From the NCBI GenBank assembly GCA_035295985.1, contig DATHBT010000203.1:1-24934 (forward strand): a DNA stretch of 24,934 bases, read 5' to 3'. This DNA is from JAIVGV01 sp035295985. GTDB lineage: Bacteria; Acidobacteriota; Blastocatellia; Pyrinomonadales; Pyrinomonadaceae. Position numbers and translations under genes: made by a program. The notes below the pieces were generated by a model. It was not told the DNA's origin, made no database searches, and saw only the letters and a program-made list of their open reading frames with translations. Below, piece after piece: positions 1-8,953 of this stretch. How positions within the stretch are numbered: the stretch's first letter is position 1; every line of letters starts with the position of its first letter.

Positions 1-225
1 AACTCGGCCCCCGCCGCGCGGCGTGACACGCCGGGGTGGCCGCGGCAGGTTCGCGCGACAAAGCTGAAGGGCGGTTCGGCTTCACCCCTCGATCCGCCCC
101 TCTTCCCACAAACCTGTCGGCTCGTGAGGCCGCGCGTCCGACCCTCACCCTCGGAGCGCGGCGGCGAGACTTCCAGCCCGCGCCGTGTGGCTGCGGCTTA
201 TGTCACGGAGCGGAAGTTCGGGCAA

Positions 226-255
226 GGGAAAGGGCATGGCCGGCGGGCCATGCCC
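226..255 (-). terminator. Probable intrinsic terminator of the propeller-protein gene
   Basis: A perfect 10-bp stem (232-241 with 246-255) closes a 4-nt loop, 36 nt beyond the stop codon of the minus-strand gene at 292-4899. Read on the minus strand it is followed by TTTCCCTTG, a short and imperfect T tract. The position and strong GC stem fit termination, but the weak T run keeps this below certainty. I see no gene in the remaining bases 1-225. Confidence 0.6.
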
Positions 256-291
256 TCCCCGCCGGTTTACTCAGACCGATACGCCTGCTCT

Positions 292-3200
292 TTACGGCTG
301 CCCGAAGCGGAGGCGGTACTCCTGCGAGTTCATGAACCCGTTGACCATCTGGCGGATGTTCTGCGGGTCCTGCCTAATGACCCTTAGCCAGGCGTCGTAC
401 CCGCCCTGCTCGGGCGTGCGCCTGAGGTAGCCGTAGTACTGCATCGCAACGAACGCGTTGTTGAACTCGGCCGCGTTGACCTCGTCCGAGTCCGCGATTG
501 CCCGCAGCGACTGATCGCGCGGCAGGGCCGCTAGTTGAGCCGCCGTCAGCGTCACCTTCCCGCCCGTGTCGGGGTTGGCCGGATCGGGCGCGGTAACCTG
601 AGTCAAGTTGTAGCGGCCCAGGAGCGCCGCGACGTACTGCTGATCCGACCTATCGCCGTAGAGCTGCGTGAACTCCTGCCGCTGCATGAAGCGCGCTGCC
701 AGCTCGGCGCGGCGTTGGAACACCTCGGCCTGCGTCGAGCCTGAGACGAAGCTCATGTCGGACGTGATCTCCGCGTACTCCGGCAGTCGGTCGAAGGCCG
801 CCTTGTAGAAGCGGAAGGCGTAAGCGCCCTTGAGGGCGAACTCCTGCGAGCGGAAGAAGCCCTCGCCCGAGACGTGGATGCGGTCGCACCCCGAACGCAC
901 CTCCGGCCCGGTGAAGGCGCTCGGCTGGCAGGTGTTGAGAACATTGAGCCACGCGTTGAAGCCGGCATCGTCGGGCTCTCTGGAGAGGAAGTCGAGGTAC
1001 TGCTGGCGGACGAAGAACCCGAAGGAGGAGGAGGAGATCGGGTTAGACGCGCCCGCCGAGTCGTTGTCCGAGATGGTGACGGTCGTCGTGCTGAACGCGC
1101 CGAGCGAGGCGCCCGCGGCGTTACTCAGGCGCAGTTGGAAGGTCTCCGGCCCCTCGACGTGGGCGTCGTCGATGACGGGCACAGTGATCGACTTGCTCAT
1201 CTCGCCGGGGGCGAACGAGAGGGTGCCGACGGCGGTCGCGAAGTCGCAGCGCGCGTAGGCCGCGCCGGCTGCCCCCGCGGCGTCGGCGCACCCCACCGTG
1301 AAGGTGTCCGAGTCGGCCGTCCGGTAGTCGACGTTCACCGCCCCGGATGCGTCACCCGCGCGCGTGACGAAGAGCGTCGCGCGGCCTGCTGACTCGGAGA
1401 CCTGATACCCGGTTTGCGCGAACTGTATCGCGGGCGCTGCGGCGGCCTGCGTGACGGTGACGGTCTGGCCCGCAATTGTCAGGGTGCCGGAGCGCGCGGC
1501 CGAGCCGCCGTTGGGCGCGACAGCGAAATTCACCGACCCGTTGCCCCGCCCCGATGCGCCCGCGGTGATCGTGATCCAGTCGGCGTTCGACACTGCCGCC
1601 CAAACGCAGCCGTCGCCGGCCGTGACGTTGACCGTGCTGATCATGGCCGCGCCGCCGGTCGAGAGACTGGTCGGCGAGACGTTGTAAGTGCAGGGCACGG
1701 CGGGATCACTAAGCCGCGCTAAGAATGCGTCGCTGCCCGAGTTAGTCGCCTTCAAGGGCGAGATGAGGGGGAAATCTGGGGACGAGGTTGTGCCGACGAC
1801 GTATGCTGAGCCGGCGGCATCGGCCGTGATGCCGAGGCCGCGCTCCGAACTCGCCCCCCCGAGGTAGGTCGAGTAACGCATCTCGCTCGCGGGGCCGATC
1901 TTGAGGACGAAGGCCTCCTGGAAGTTGCCTCGGGCGGCCTGCGCGGGGTTAGCCGTCGGGAAGTCGAGCGAGTTCGTGAAGCCGGTGACGTACGCATTCC
2001 CGTCCGGGTCGAGAGCGATGGCGAGGCCGTCCTCGTCGCGCCTCCCGCCATGGAGCACGGAGTAGTCGAGTGACGTTCCGGCGGCGCCGAGGCGAGCGAC
2101 GAACACGTCGGGGTCGGAGTTAAGTGCAGTCTGCCGCGGCCCGGCGACGGGGAAATTGGGTGAGTGGGTGCGGCCCGTGACGTGGGCGCGGCCGCTGGGG
2201 TCGACGGCGATGGCCTGCCCGTAATCGTCGTAGACGCCCCCGAGGTAGGTGGAGTAGAGGGTCGCGCCCGACGGGCTGAGCTTGGCGACGAAGGCATCGG
2301 GCCCGCCCCCCGATGCGGCCTGGAGCGGCGAGACGACGGGGAAGTTGAGCGAGCGGGTCGTGCCGACGAGGTAGGCGTTGCCGTCCGCGCCAAGGGCGAT
2401 GCCGCGCGCAAAGTCGCTTTCGTCGCCGCCGATGAAGAGGGAGTAGTCGGCCGCCGTGCCCGAGGCGTTGAGGCGAACCGCGAAGGCGTCGGAGCCGGTG
2501 TTGAAGCCGACGTAAACGCTCGCGGGGTTGGCGCGATCAAGCTCCAGCGCGTTCGTGTTGATGGTCAGGTTAGTGATGCCGGCGCTGCTCGGCACCCACG
2601 TCGCGCCCGCGTCCGTGCTCTTGAAGACGCCCGCCCCGAACGCGCCGGCGTAGAGGATGGAAGGGGCCGCGGGGTTAATCGCGAGTGAGGTGACCGAGTA
2701 GACGGCCGGCCCGGCCTCGTTCGTTAACTGTAGACCCGCGTTGCTCGCGTTCCAGTTCTCGCCGCCGTCCGTGCTCTTGAAGACGCCGCCGCTTTCCACG
2801 CCCGCGTAGAGCACGGACGGCGTCATCGGATCGACGACGACTGTGTAGGCGTACGGCAGGATGAGGCCGCGATTCCTGTCGATCCAGTTCGCGCCGCCGT
2901 CCGTCGTCTTGAAGATCCCGTAATCCGTCGCGGCGTAGGCGACCGCCGGGTTGGTAGGGTCGATTGCGATCCTGTTGATCCGCGTGATCAGCCCCGACTG
3001 GTTGGGGTCTGTCGTTTGGAAATTGCTCCGCACCCAACTCGCGCCGCCGTTCGTCGTCCTGTACAGGCCCTCGTCGGTGCCGGCGTAGACCGTGCCGGGC
3101 GCGGTCGGGTGGACGGCGAGCGCGGAGGCTCCGGGGTAGCTGAACCCGTTATTGATTATCGAGTAGGAGATGCCGCCGTCGGTAGTCTTGCGGACGCCGC

Positions 3201-4899
3201 TGTCGGTGCTGGCGACGTAGAGCGTCGAGGGGCTGGCCGGATCAATCGCCAGCGCGGAGACGAAGAGCGGATCGTTCACGGGGTGTCCGCTCCCGGTTAG
3301 CCGCCACGTCGCACCCCTGTCCGTGGTCTTGTATACGCCGGCGCTGCTCCCGGCGTAGACGATGTTCGGATCGGTTGGGTGGATCGCGAACGCGGTGGCC
3401 GACGAGTCGTCGAAGCCGTTCTCGGCCGGCCGCCAGGTAGTCTCTGAATCTGTAGTCTTGTAGACGGGACTGCCGCCCTTCTGCATGGGCACGCCGTTGA
3501 TGAACCGCGCCGAGAATGACTGGCCGGTGACGTGGGCGTGGCCCGCGTCGTCGACGGCGACGCCCAGCCCGTAGTCGAAGGACGGGCCGCCGATGAAGGT
3601 CGAGTAGGAGAGGGCCGTCCCCGTCGGGTTCAGCCTGAGAGCGAAGGCGTCTGCCGCACCGCCCTTCGCCGTCTGGAGCGCGCCCGCAGTGATCGGGAAG
3701 TTGGCCGACAAAGTGTAGCCCACGACGTATGCGTCGCCGGCTGGGCCGACCGCGATCCCCCAACCCTCATCGACCTGCTCGCCGCCGACATAGGTCGAGT
3801 AGACGACGGCGGTGCCCGCCGGGTTCAGCTTGAGGACGAAGGCGTCGGGCAGTGCGGTTACACTCGGCGGCACGCCGCTCGTGCCCTGAAAGTCCGTCGA
3901 GTGAGTGTAGCCCGTAACGTAGATACTGCCGTCCGATCCGCGCGCGACGGCGCGCGCGACGTCGACGCCGATCCCCCCGAGGTAGGTCGAGTAGCTGAGC
4001 ACGGGGTCGATGACAAGCGGGAGCGTTCGGTCGTACTCGCCCAGCTCGAAGCCCACACTGCTGTCGCCGACCAGCGCGTAGCGGCTCTCGACCTCGCGCC
4101 GCTCACCGTCGATCACCTGGTAGGAGACGGGCTTGAGCTGGCGCAGCTCGCCGCCGCCCGCGACACGGAGCACTAGGTCGCCGCTCTCGCCGAGGCGCAC
4201 GTCTTCTGCTCCCCCGAACTCCAACTCGATGCGCCGCGGGTCGGCGCCGGGCGCGACGAGGAAGTCGTATTCGAGCCGCCGCCGGTTGCCGTAGTAGACG
4301 AGATCGACGCCCGGGTAAACGCCCCCGTATTCGACGCGGGCGAATGTGGGGACGCCCGCGCGCCACTTCGTCGGGTCAGAGCCGATGAAATAGTTGCTGG
4401 CGCCGGGGAGGCGTTCCGCCCCTGAAATCCTCGGGGCCGGGTTAGCGCCGGACATCCTGACGCTGATGCGGCCAGAAGCGTGGCGGCTCGCCAAACCAAC
4501 CGCGCCCTGCGGCAGCTCCGACGCCTCCGCCGTTGTAGAAGGCTCCCGGAGGTCGAGCACCACTTCAGTCGGCTTCAGCGAAATGCTGTAACCGTCGCCA
4601 CGCGCGGCGAAGCTGACGCCACGCTCGAACTGACCCGCGTTCTGCTCAAAGCTTAGGGGGAGTTGGCCGTATGCCCTCTCCAGCCTCTCACGCCCCTCCT
4701 GCCCGGCGGAACCGCCGCGGGCAGGAGGGGCGACACGCGATGATTCGCTCGCTACTGCCACTCGCCCTCGGGCCGGGGCGGCTGGTGCGGCGACGGTAAT
4801 CACTCGGTCGGGGCGATAGTAGGTGAGCCCTATAAAGCCGGCGGCTAGGGTCAGCGCGAGTGCTGCAGGGAGCGAACGGCGCACGAGTAGATACTGCAT
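292..4899 (-). CDS. Exported giant beta-propeller protein (SBBP + Asp-box repeats, BACON, Calx-beta, DUF4214)
   Basis: The protein is 1535 residues from the ATG at 4899, chosen because GAAGGA lies 7 nt upstream; an in-frame ATG at 4935 has no such site and falls in a hairpin. The N-terminus (MQYLLVRRSLPAALALTLAA) is a signal or anchor segment. Next comes a region of the type that precedes SBBP repeats (FEQNAGQF), then several SBBP repeats (YSTYLGG...YVTGYT). A block of seven Asp-box/BNR repeats (KTTDGGANW type) follows, then more SBBP repeats, a BACON-like domain ending TLTIAGQTVTVTQ, a Calx-beta domain, and two DUF4214-like segments at the C-terminus (YLDFLSREPDDAGFNAW and YYGYLRRTPEQGGYDAW). 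Such proteins are secreted or surface-bound in acidobacteria and have no assigned enzyme activity; adhesion or matrix binding is inference. It is a single gene with its own terminator. Confidence 0.9.
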   Translation of the reverse strand: MQYLLVRRSLPAALALTLAAGFIGLTYYRPDRVITVAAPAAPARGRVAVASESSRVAPPARGGSAGQEGRERLERAYGQLPLSFEQNAGQFERGVSFAARGDGYSISLKPTEVVLDLREPSTTAEASELPQGAVGLASRHASGRISVRMSGANPAPRISGAERLPGASNYFIGSDPTKWRAGVPTFARVEYGGVYPGVDLVYYGNRRRLEYDFLVAPGADPRRIELEFGGAEDVRLGESGDLVLRVAGGGELRQLKPVSYQVIDGERREVESRYALVGDSSVGFELGEYDRTLPLVIDPVLSYSTYLGGIGVDVARAVARGSDGSIYVTGYTHSTDFQGTSGVPPSVTALPDAFVLKLNPAGTAVVYSTYVGGEQVDEGWGIAVGPAGDAYVVGYTLSANFPITAGALQTAKGGAADAFALRLNPTGTALSYSTFIGGPSFDYGLGVAVDDAGHAHVTGQSFSARFINGVPMQKGGSPVYKTTDSETTWRPAENGFDDSSATAFAIHPTDPNIVYAGSSAGVYKTTDRGATWRLTGSGHPVNDPLFVSALAIDPASPSTLYVASTDSGVRKTTDGGISYSIINNGFSYPGASALAVHPTAPGTVYAGTDEGLYRTTNGGASWVRSNFQTTDPNQSGLITRINRIAIDPTNPAVAYAATDYGIFKTTDGGANWIDRNRGLILPYAYTVVVDPMTPSVLYAGVESGGVFKSTDGGENWNASNAGLQLTNEAGPAVYSVTSLAINPAAPSILYAGAFGAGVFKSTDAGATWVPSSAGITNLTINTNALELDRANPASVYVGFNTGSDAFAVRLNASGTAADYSLFIGGDESDFARGIALGADGNAYLVGTTRSLNFPVVSPLQAASGGGPDAFVAKLSPSGATLYSTYLGGVYDDYGQAIAVDPSGRAHVTGRTHSPNFPVAGPRQTALNSDPDVFVARLGAAGTSLDYSVLHGGRRDEDGLAIALDPDGNAYVTGFTNSLDFPTANPAQAARGNFQEAFVLKIGPASEMRYSTYLGGASSERGLGITADAAGSAYVVGTTSSPDFPLISPLKATNSGSDAFLARLSDPAVPCTYNVSPTSLSTGGAAMISTVNVTAGDGCVWAAVSNADWITITAGASGRGNGSVNFAVAPNGGSAARSGTLTIAGQTVTVTQAAAAPAIQFAQTGYQVSESAGRATLFVTRAGDASGAVNVDYRTADSDTFTVGCADAAGAAGAAYARCDFATAVGTLSFAPGEMSKSITVPVIDDAHVEGPETFQLRLSNAAGASLGAFSTTTVTISDNDSAGASNPISSSSFGFFVRQQYLDFLSREPDDAGFNAWLNVLNTCQPSAFTGPEVRSGCDRIHVSGEGFFRSQEFALKGAYAFRFYKAAFDRLPEYAEITSDMSFVSGSTQAEVFQRRAELAARFMQRQEFTQLYGDRSDQQYVAALLGRYNLTQVTAPDPANPDTGGKVTLTAAQLAALPRDQSLRAIADSDEVNAAEFNNAFVAMQYYGYLRRTPEQGGYDAWLRVIRQDPQNIRQMVNGFMNSQEYRLRFGQP

Positions 4900-5277
4900 C
4901 CGAAAGTCCTTCAGGGGGGTTTGCCCTGCCGACAAACGGCAGGAGCGGCAGACATTTTGTGGCCGTACTCTACGAGTTAATGCTCTTGTGCGGGGACTGC
5001 GAGGTAAGGCAGGCGCTGCACAAACTTCGGCAACGCGCGAGAATTTACACCAACTTCGGGGGCGTCAGCAAGCCGCTGTCGGGCCGACCAAAAAGGGGGG
5101 GCGGGCGCCGGCGCTCTTCCGAGTCCGCCCGCCCGCCCCTCTCGGTCAACCCTGCTCGCCGGCCTCGTCTGCGCCATCGCCCCACGCCGCAATTTGGGCA
5201 TCCAAATACCCACAAGTGTTGGCGTCCACCGTGGCCCGGCAGACCATGGTACGGGGTGCTATAGCAAGCCCTGCTAA
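4900..5277. other. Gene-free stretch upstream of the propeller gene
   Basis: No convincing coding region on either strand; open frames here show no family motifs. A small hairpin (4926-4931 with 4937-4942) lies in the presumed 5' leader of the propeller gene just before its ribosome binding site. I could not find a clear promoter for that gene. A strong GC hairpin at 5090-5139 is listed separately. Confidence 0.5.
5090..5139 (-). terminator. GC hairpin with T5 tail, probable minus-strand terminator
   Basis: CGCCCGCCC at 5126-5134 pairs with GGGCGGGCG at 5099-5107 across an 18-nt loop. Read on the minus strand the stem is followed by a short C run and TTTTT (5094-5090). The nearest minus-strand gene upstream is tRNA-Phe, about 610 bp away, so this may be left from a gene lost in the integration scar, or may shield the propeller gene from read-through. 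Confidence 0.4.
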
Positions 5278-5320
5278 AGCCAGCCTTGCCAGAGCCGGCC
5301 ACCGCAGAGCTGGCTTGCTA
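5262..5320. repeat. Interleaved inverted repeat beside the integrase remnant
   Basis: TAGCAAGCC (5262-5270) is the reverse complement of GGCTTGCTA (5312-5320). A second offset pair, AGCCAGC (5278-5284) and GCTGGCT (5309-5315), overlaps the same right arm. The repeat ends just before homology to the tyrosine recombinase begins, so it could mark the breakpoint that truncated the integrase. Function unknown. Confidence 0.4.
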
Positions 5321-5337
5321 CCAAACTACCCTGCCAG

Positions 5338-5640
5338 GGCCTCGTCTTCGCAACCTCGGAGGGTGGGCCGCTCGCGCGGCGCAACGTCTACCGGCGGCAC
5401 ATGACCGGGATATTGGAGCGCGCGAAGCTGCCCGCCTCTCACACCCTCTACTCCCTGCGTCACTCGTTCTCGACGCTCTCGCTCGCGGCGGGCGCGGACC
5501 CCAAACACATCAGCGCGGCCCTCGGCCACACGAGCGTCGCCTTCACACTCGACACTTACACGCACCTCGTCCCGGCTCTCAGAAAAGACGCCGCTGCGAA
5601 GCTGGAAAAATTGTTATTCAGGAAGCAGGCGGCGGGTTAA
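5338..5640 (+). pseudogene. Truncated tyrosine recombinase/phage integrase (C-terminal catalytic part only)
   Basis: Recognisable integrase sequence begins near 5338 (LVFATSEGGPLARRNVYRRH) without a start codon and runs in frame to the stop at 5640. It keeps the end of the catalytic domain: LRHSFSTL with the Arg of the R-H-R-Y set, LGHTSVAFTLDTYTHL with the second His and the nucleophilic Tyr. The N-terminal DNA-binding domain and first catalytic Arg are gone. An internal ATG at 5401 gives a 79-residue frame but cannot make a working recombinase. The fragment points toward, and ends about 105 bp from, the 3' end of tRNA-Phe, the usual place for an integrase of a tRNA-integrated element. I read it as the remnant of a lost prophage or island. 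Confidence 0.8.
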
Positions 5641-5744
5641 AATATATCGTGATCGGGAGGCGGAAAATGATCGGCTGTTCCACCATAGTACCACCAAACA
5701 AAACGTGCGCGATTTCTCACGCCCGCAAGTTGTTGGTGGTTAAA

Positions 5745-5817
5745 TGGCTAGGGACGGAATCGAACCGCCGACACCCTGATTTTCAGTCAGGTGCTCTACC
5801 AACTGAGCTACCTAGCC
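5745..5817 (-). tRNA. tRNA-Phe (GAA)
   Basis: A 73-nt cloverleaf on the minus strand. Acceptor GGCTAGG/CCTAGCC is closed exactly, with discriminator A. The D arm is GCTCAGTTGGTAGAGC, the anticodon arm CCTGA-CTGAAAA-TCAGG with anticodon GAA, and the T arm carries TTCGATTC. The 3' CCA is not encoded. It has its own promoter (5849-5878) and borders an integrase remnant on its 3' side. Confidence 0.97.
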
Positions 5818-5848
5818 GCGGTGACTTCGGGGAGCCGCCGGAGACGCA

Positions 5849-5878
5849 AGTATAGGGAGTCGTTGAATTTGCTGTCAA
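5849..5878 (-). promoter_or_regulatory. Sigma-70 promoter of tRNA-Phe
   Basis: On the minus strand TTGACA (5878-5873) is separated by 18 nt from TATACT (5854-5849). The predicted start lies about 25 nt before the mature tRNA 5' end, a normal tRNA leader. Confidence 0.85.
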
Positions 5879-5925
5879 CCGCGGGCGGGGAGCGCGGATT
5901 TTGTCGATTAAGTCACAGAAAAGCG

Positions 5926-5953
5926 TTGACAGTTTCGCGAAGAAGTGTATAAT
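5926..5953 (+). promoter_or_regulatory. Perfect consensus sigma-70 promoter of a non-coding transcript
   Basis: TTGACA (5926-5931), a 16-nt spacer, and TATAAT (5948-5953). Both hexamers are exact consensus, which is rare in GC-rich DNA and suggests strong expression. Its -35 lies 47 bp from the -35 of the divergent tRNA-Phe promoter. No plus-strand protein gene follows: the next gene is on the opposite strand and ends at 6254. Confidence 0.85.
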
Positions 5954-5959
5954 CCGGCC

Positions 5960-6187
5960 CGTTGAAGGATGTGGCCGGTCGCCACGGCCGACCAAGTCGC
6001 AAGACAACGTCCTGAGACCGAACTTAGACGCCCGCCAGTGCCAGCTCAAACGCCGAGGCGCCCCCCGTCTCGCAACCTTTGAGCTGGCACACGCTTTTGC
6101 GGGCAACAACTCACCTGGCCGGCCGCAATCCCCTTCCCGATTTTCAGAAGACGGAACGTTTCCCGCTTTCCGCGAAGAAAGTTTTTT
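5960..6187 (+). ncRNA. Candidate structured non-coding RNA (6S-like rod with central bubble)
   Basis: Start is set by the consensus promoter and end by the T tract at 6182-6187. A closing helix pairs 5971-5980 with 6117-6126 (10 bp) and continues as 5967-5970 with 6128-6131 and 5964-5966 with 6134-6136. An apical stem pairs 6038-6050 with 6078-6090 (13 bp, perfect), stacked on 6030-6035 with 6099-6104. Between them is a large asymmetric internal loop, 49 nt on the 5' side (with a small GTC-GCAA-GAC hairpin at 5997-6006) and 12 nt on the 3' side. A closed rod of about 175 nt with a central bubble is the topology of 6S RNA, the sigma-70 holoenzyme decoy. I do not recognise primary-sequence signatures, so identity is inference. 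It is not tmRNA, RNase P RNA or SRP RNA as far as their conserved motifs show. Confidence 0.6.
6166..6187 (+). terminator. Probable intrinsic terminator of the non-coding RNA
   Basis: CTTTC (6166-6170) pairs with GAAAG (6177-6181) across CGCGAA, followed at once by TTTTTT (6182-6187). The stem is short, but the uninterrupted T6 directly after it fits termination about 30 nt past the closing helix of the RNA. Confidence 0.5.
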
Positions 6188-6253
6188 CGTTCACCGCCCG
6201 TGAAATCGTTTCTGAAGTTTTCACTCCAAACGCGCCCGTCGACTCCACCAAAC

Positions 6254-7573
6254 TTACAAAGCGCGCTCGAAAAGCGACGCGGCCTCAGACTCGGCTTCGC
6301 GTCTCACCTCCCGCTCGTCCATCGTCAGCAGTTCACCGTCGCGCAAGACGACGCGGCCGTCTATGACGACCGTCCGCACATCGGCCGGCGCGGCGGCGTA
6401 AACGAGCGTCGAAACGACGTCCGGGCACGGCGTCAGGTGGATGCGCGAGAGATCGACGACGGTCACGTCCGCGCGCTTGCCCGCTTCGAGGCTCCCGACT
6501 TCGCCGGCTATTCCGAGTGCGCGCGCGCCGTCAATCGTCGCCATGCGGAGGACGCGCGGGGCGGGCAGCGCGTCGGCGCCGTGTGAGACTTTCTGTAGGA
6601 GCGCGGCCGCGCGCTTCTCCGTGAACATGTCGAGGCGGTTGTTGCAGGGCGCTCCGTCCGCTCCGAGCGTGACGTTGATGCCGCGCGCCAGCATCTCCGT
6701 CACGGGCGCGACGCCGGAGCCGAGCTTCATGTTCGAGGAGGGGCAGTGCAGGACGTGGGTGCCGGTTCGTGCGAGTATATCTAACTCCGCGGCGTCGAGG
6801 TGGACGCAGTGCGCGAGCGCGACGTGCGGCGCGGCCAGTCCGAGCGAGGCGAGGTACCGGACGTTCCTCACGCCCGTGGCGCGCTCGACCATCTCGATCT
6901 CGGCTCGGTTCTCCGAAGCGTGCGTGTGCACGACGACCCCGCGCTCCCGCGCGAGCCGCGCGACCCTTTCGAGGAGCTCCCGCGTGCAGCTCACCGCGAA
7001 GCGCGGGGCGAAGCAGTAGCGCAAGCGGCCGTCGGCCCGCCCGTGCCACTCTTCGAGCAGCGCGAGCGATTCGCGGATCGAATCTTCTGTTTCCTCTTGC
7101 AGCGCGGCGGGTACGTCGTCGCCGGCGTCCATCATGCACTTGCCGACCGTCGCGCGGAAGCCCGACTCCTCGACGACCCGAAAAACCTCGCGCGTGTGGT
7201 TGACGGTCTCCATCGTCAGCGCCGCGGTCGTGCCGCCTTTGATCAGCTCGGCTACGCCGAGTCGCGCTGAGGCGCGCAAAGAGGCGGGCGTGTGCGCGGC
7301 CTCCATCGGCCAGACGCGTTCTTTGAGCCAGTCTATGAGCGGCAGGTCGTCGGCCGCGCCGCGGAACAGGGTCTGGCAGAGGTGTACGTGCGTCTGCACG
7401 AAGCCGGGCAACACGGCGCAGCCGCGCGCGTCGATCACCTCGTCGGCAGACGTGTGAGATTCGCCGACGGAGACGATCTTGCCGTCGCGGATCAGCAGGT
7501 CGCCCGCGGTGACGGTGTCGGTTCCGTCAACGGTGATGAGCGTCCCGCCTTTGATGAGGAGCGACTTTTCCAT
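6254..7573 (-). CDS. Amidohydrolase, MTA/SAH-deaminase-like (cytosolic metal-dependent deaminase)
   Basis: This 439-residue protein has the full length of the ATZ/TRZ-type amidohydrolases. An N-terminal beta-sandwich strand set (LIKGGTLITVDG) is followed by the metal motif THVHLCQT (His62, His64), a second metal site at VHTHASENRAE, ALAHCVHLD, the catalytic GADGAPCNN segment, and the C-terminal closing strands (GSLEAGKRADVTVVDL). Family members deaminate S-adenosylhomocysteine, 5'-methylthioadenosine, 5'-deoxyadenosine or, in some branches, guanine or s-triazines. The SSNMKLGSG and LGADGAPCNN segments favour the adenosine-derivative group, but substrate cannot be fixed from sequence. Only a weak AGG sits immediately before the ATG. 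It follows recA on the same strand with a 192-bp gap containing the recA hairpin, so it is probably transcribed separately. Confidence 0.88.
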   Translation of the reverse strand: MEKSLLIKGGTLITVDGTDTVTAGDLLIRDGKIVSVGESHTSADEVIDARGCAVLPGFVQTHVHLCQTLFRGAADDLPLIDWLKERVWPMEAAHTPASLRASARLGVAELIKGGTTAALTMETVNHTREVFRVVEESGFRATVGKCMMDAGDDVPAALQEETEDSIRESLALLEEWHGRADGRLRYCFAPRFAVSCTRELLERVARLARERGVVVHTHASENRAEIEMVERATGVRNVRYLASLGLAAPHVALAHCVHLDAAELDILARTGTHVLHCPSSNMKLGSGVAPVTEMLARGINVTLGADGAPCNNRLDMFTEKRAAALLQKVSHGADALPAPRVLRMATIDGARALGIAGEVGSLEAGKRADVTVVDLSRIHLTPCPDVVSTLVYAAAPADVRTVVIDGRVVLRDGELLTMDEREVRREAESEAASLFERAL

Positions 7574-7674
7574 CCTGAGTTTTCGGGCCGAAATAGATGC
7601 TGCGAATTATGCTGCGGCGCGCGCGCGGCTGTAAAGACTGAAGCGGACGCATAGCAGTGAGCCGGCGCGTGCGC

Positions 7675-7742
7675 GCAAAAGTTCAGCCGCGCGGCAGGCG
7701 GGCCTTCGACCGTGGCGAAGACCTCGCGCGCCGCGCGGCTGA
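7675..7742 (-). terminator. Long hairpin downstream of recA, probable terminator
   Basis: A perfect 13-bp inverted repeat, 7683-7695 with 7730-7742, encloses an inner CTTCG/CGAAG stem (7704-7708 with 7716-7720). On the minus strand it starts 23 nt after the recA stop and is followed by ACTTTTGCG. The T tract is only four long, so efficiency is uncertain. Confidence 0.5.
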
Positions 7743-7765
7743 CGTTTGCGCGTTCGGGTTTTGGG

Positions 7766-8839
<1,074 letters not shown>

Positions 8840-8911
8840 TGTCCCTATCACTTTCTTCGCGTCCTCTCTTCCTGCGCTGTTTTTCTGTGTCCCTTCTCGA
8901 AGGCGAGAGGG

Positions 8912-8949
8912 AGTATAACACAGACGGCGCAAGAATGGAACACTGTTTC
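8912..8949 (-). promoter_or_regulatory. Likely recA promoter with an overlapping palindrome (candidate SOS operator)
   Basis: Minus strand: TATACT (8917-8912) as -10, with a poor -35 TTCCAT (8940-8935) at 17 nt. The -35 is overlapped by the palindrome GGAACACTGTTTC (8937-8949), which matches the Gram-positive-type LexA core GAAC-N4-GTTC at seven of eight positions. A weak -35 under an operator is typical of recA. The 5' leader (about 65 nt) carries a hairpin around 8893-8910. The operator call is inference; the LexA motif of this organism is unknown to me. Confidence 0.5.
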
Positions 8950-8953
8950 ACAC

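Noticed and set aside
19..33. Perfect palindrome CGGCGTG-A-CACGCCG as an operator
   Set aside because: A single short GC palindrome at the window edge with no adjacent start; chance is likely in this composition.
36..335. Several small plus-strand frames at the window start
   Set aside because: No family motif, no ribosome binding site, and they overlap the terminator and end of the propeller gene.
5286..5855. 189-codon plus-strand frame over the integrase remnant and tRNA
   Set aside because: It crosses the tRNA-Phe gene on the opposite strand and is in a different frame from the recognisable integrase sequence.
8840..8932. 31-codon extension of RecA
   Set aside because: It runs through the likely promoter -10 and leader and has no resemblance to RecA N-termini; MADGKLGADR at 8839 is the natural start.
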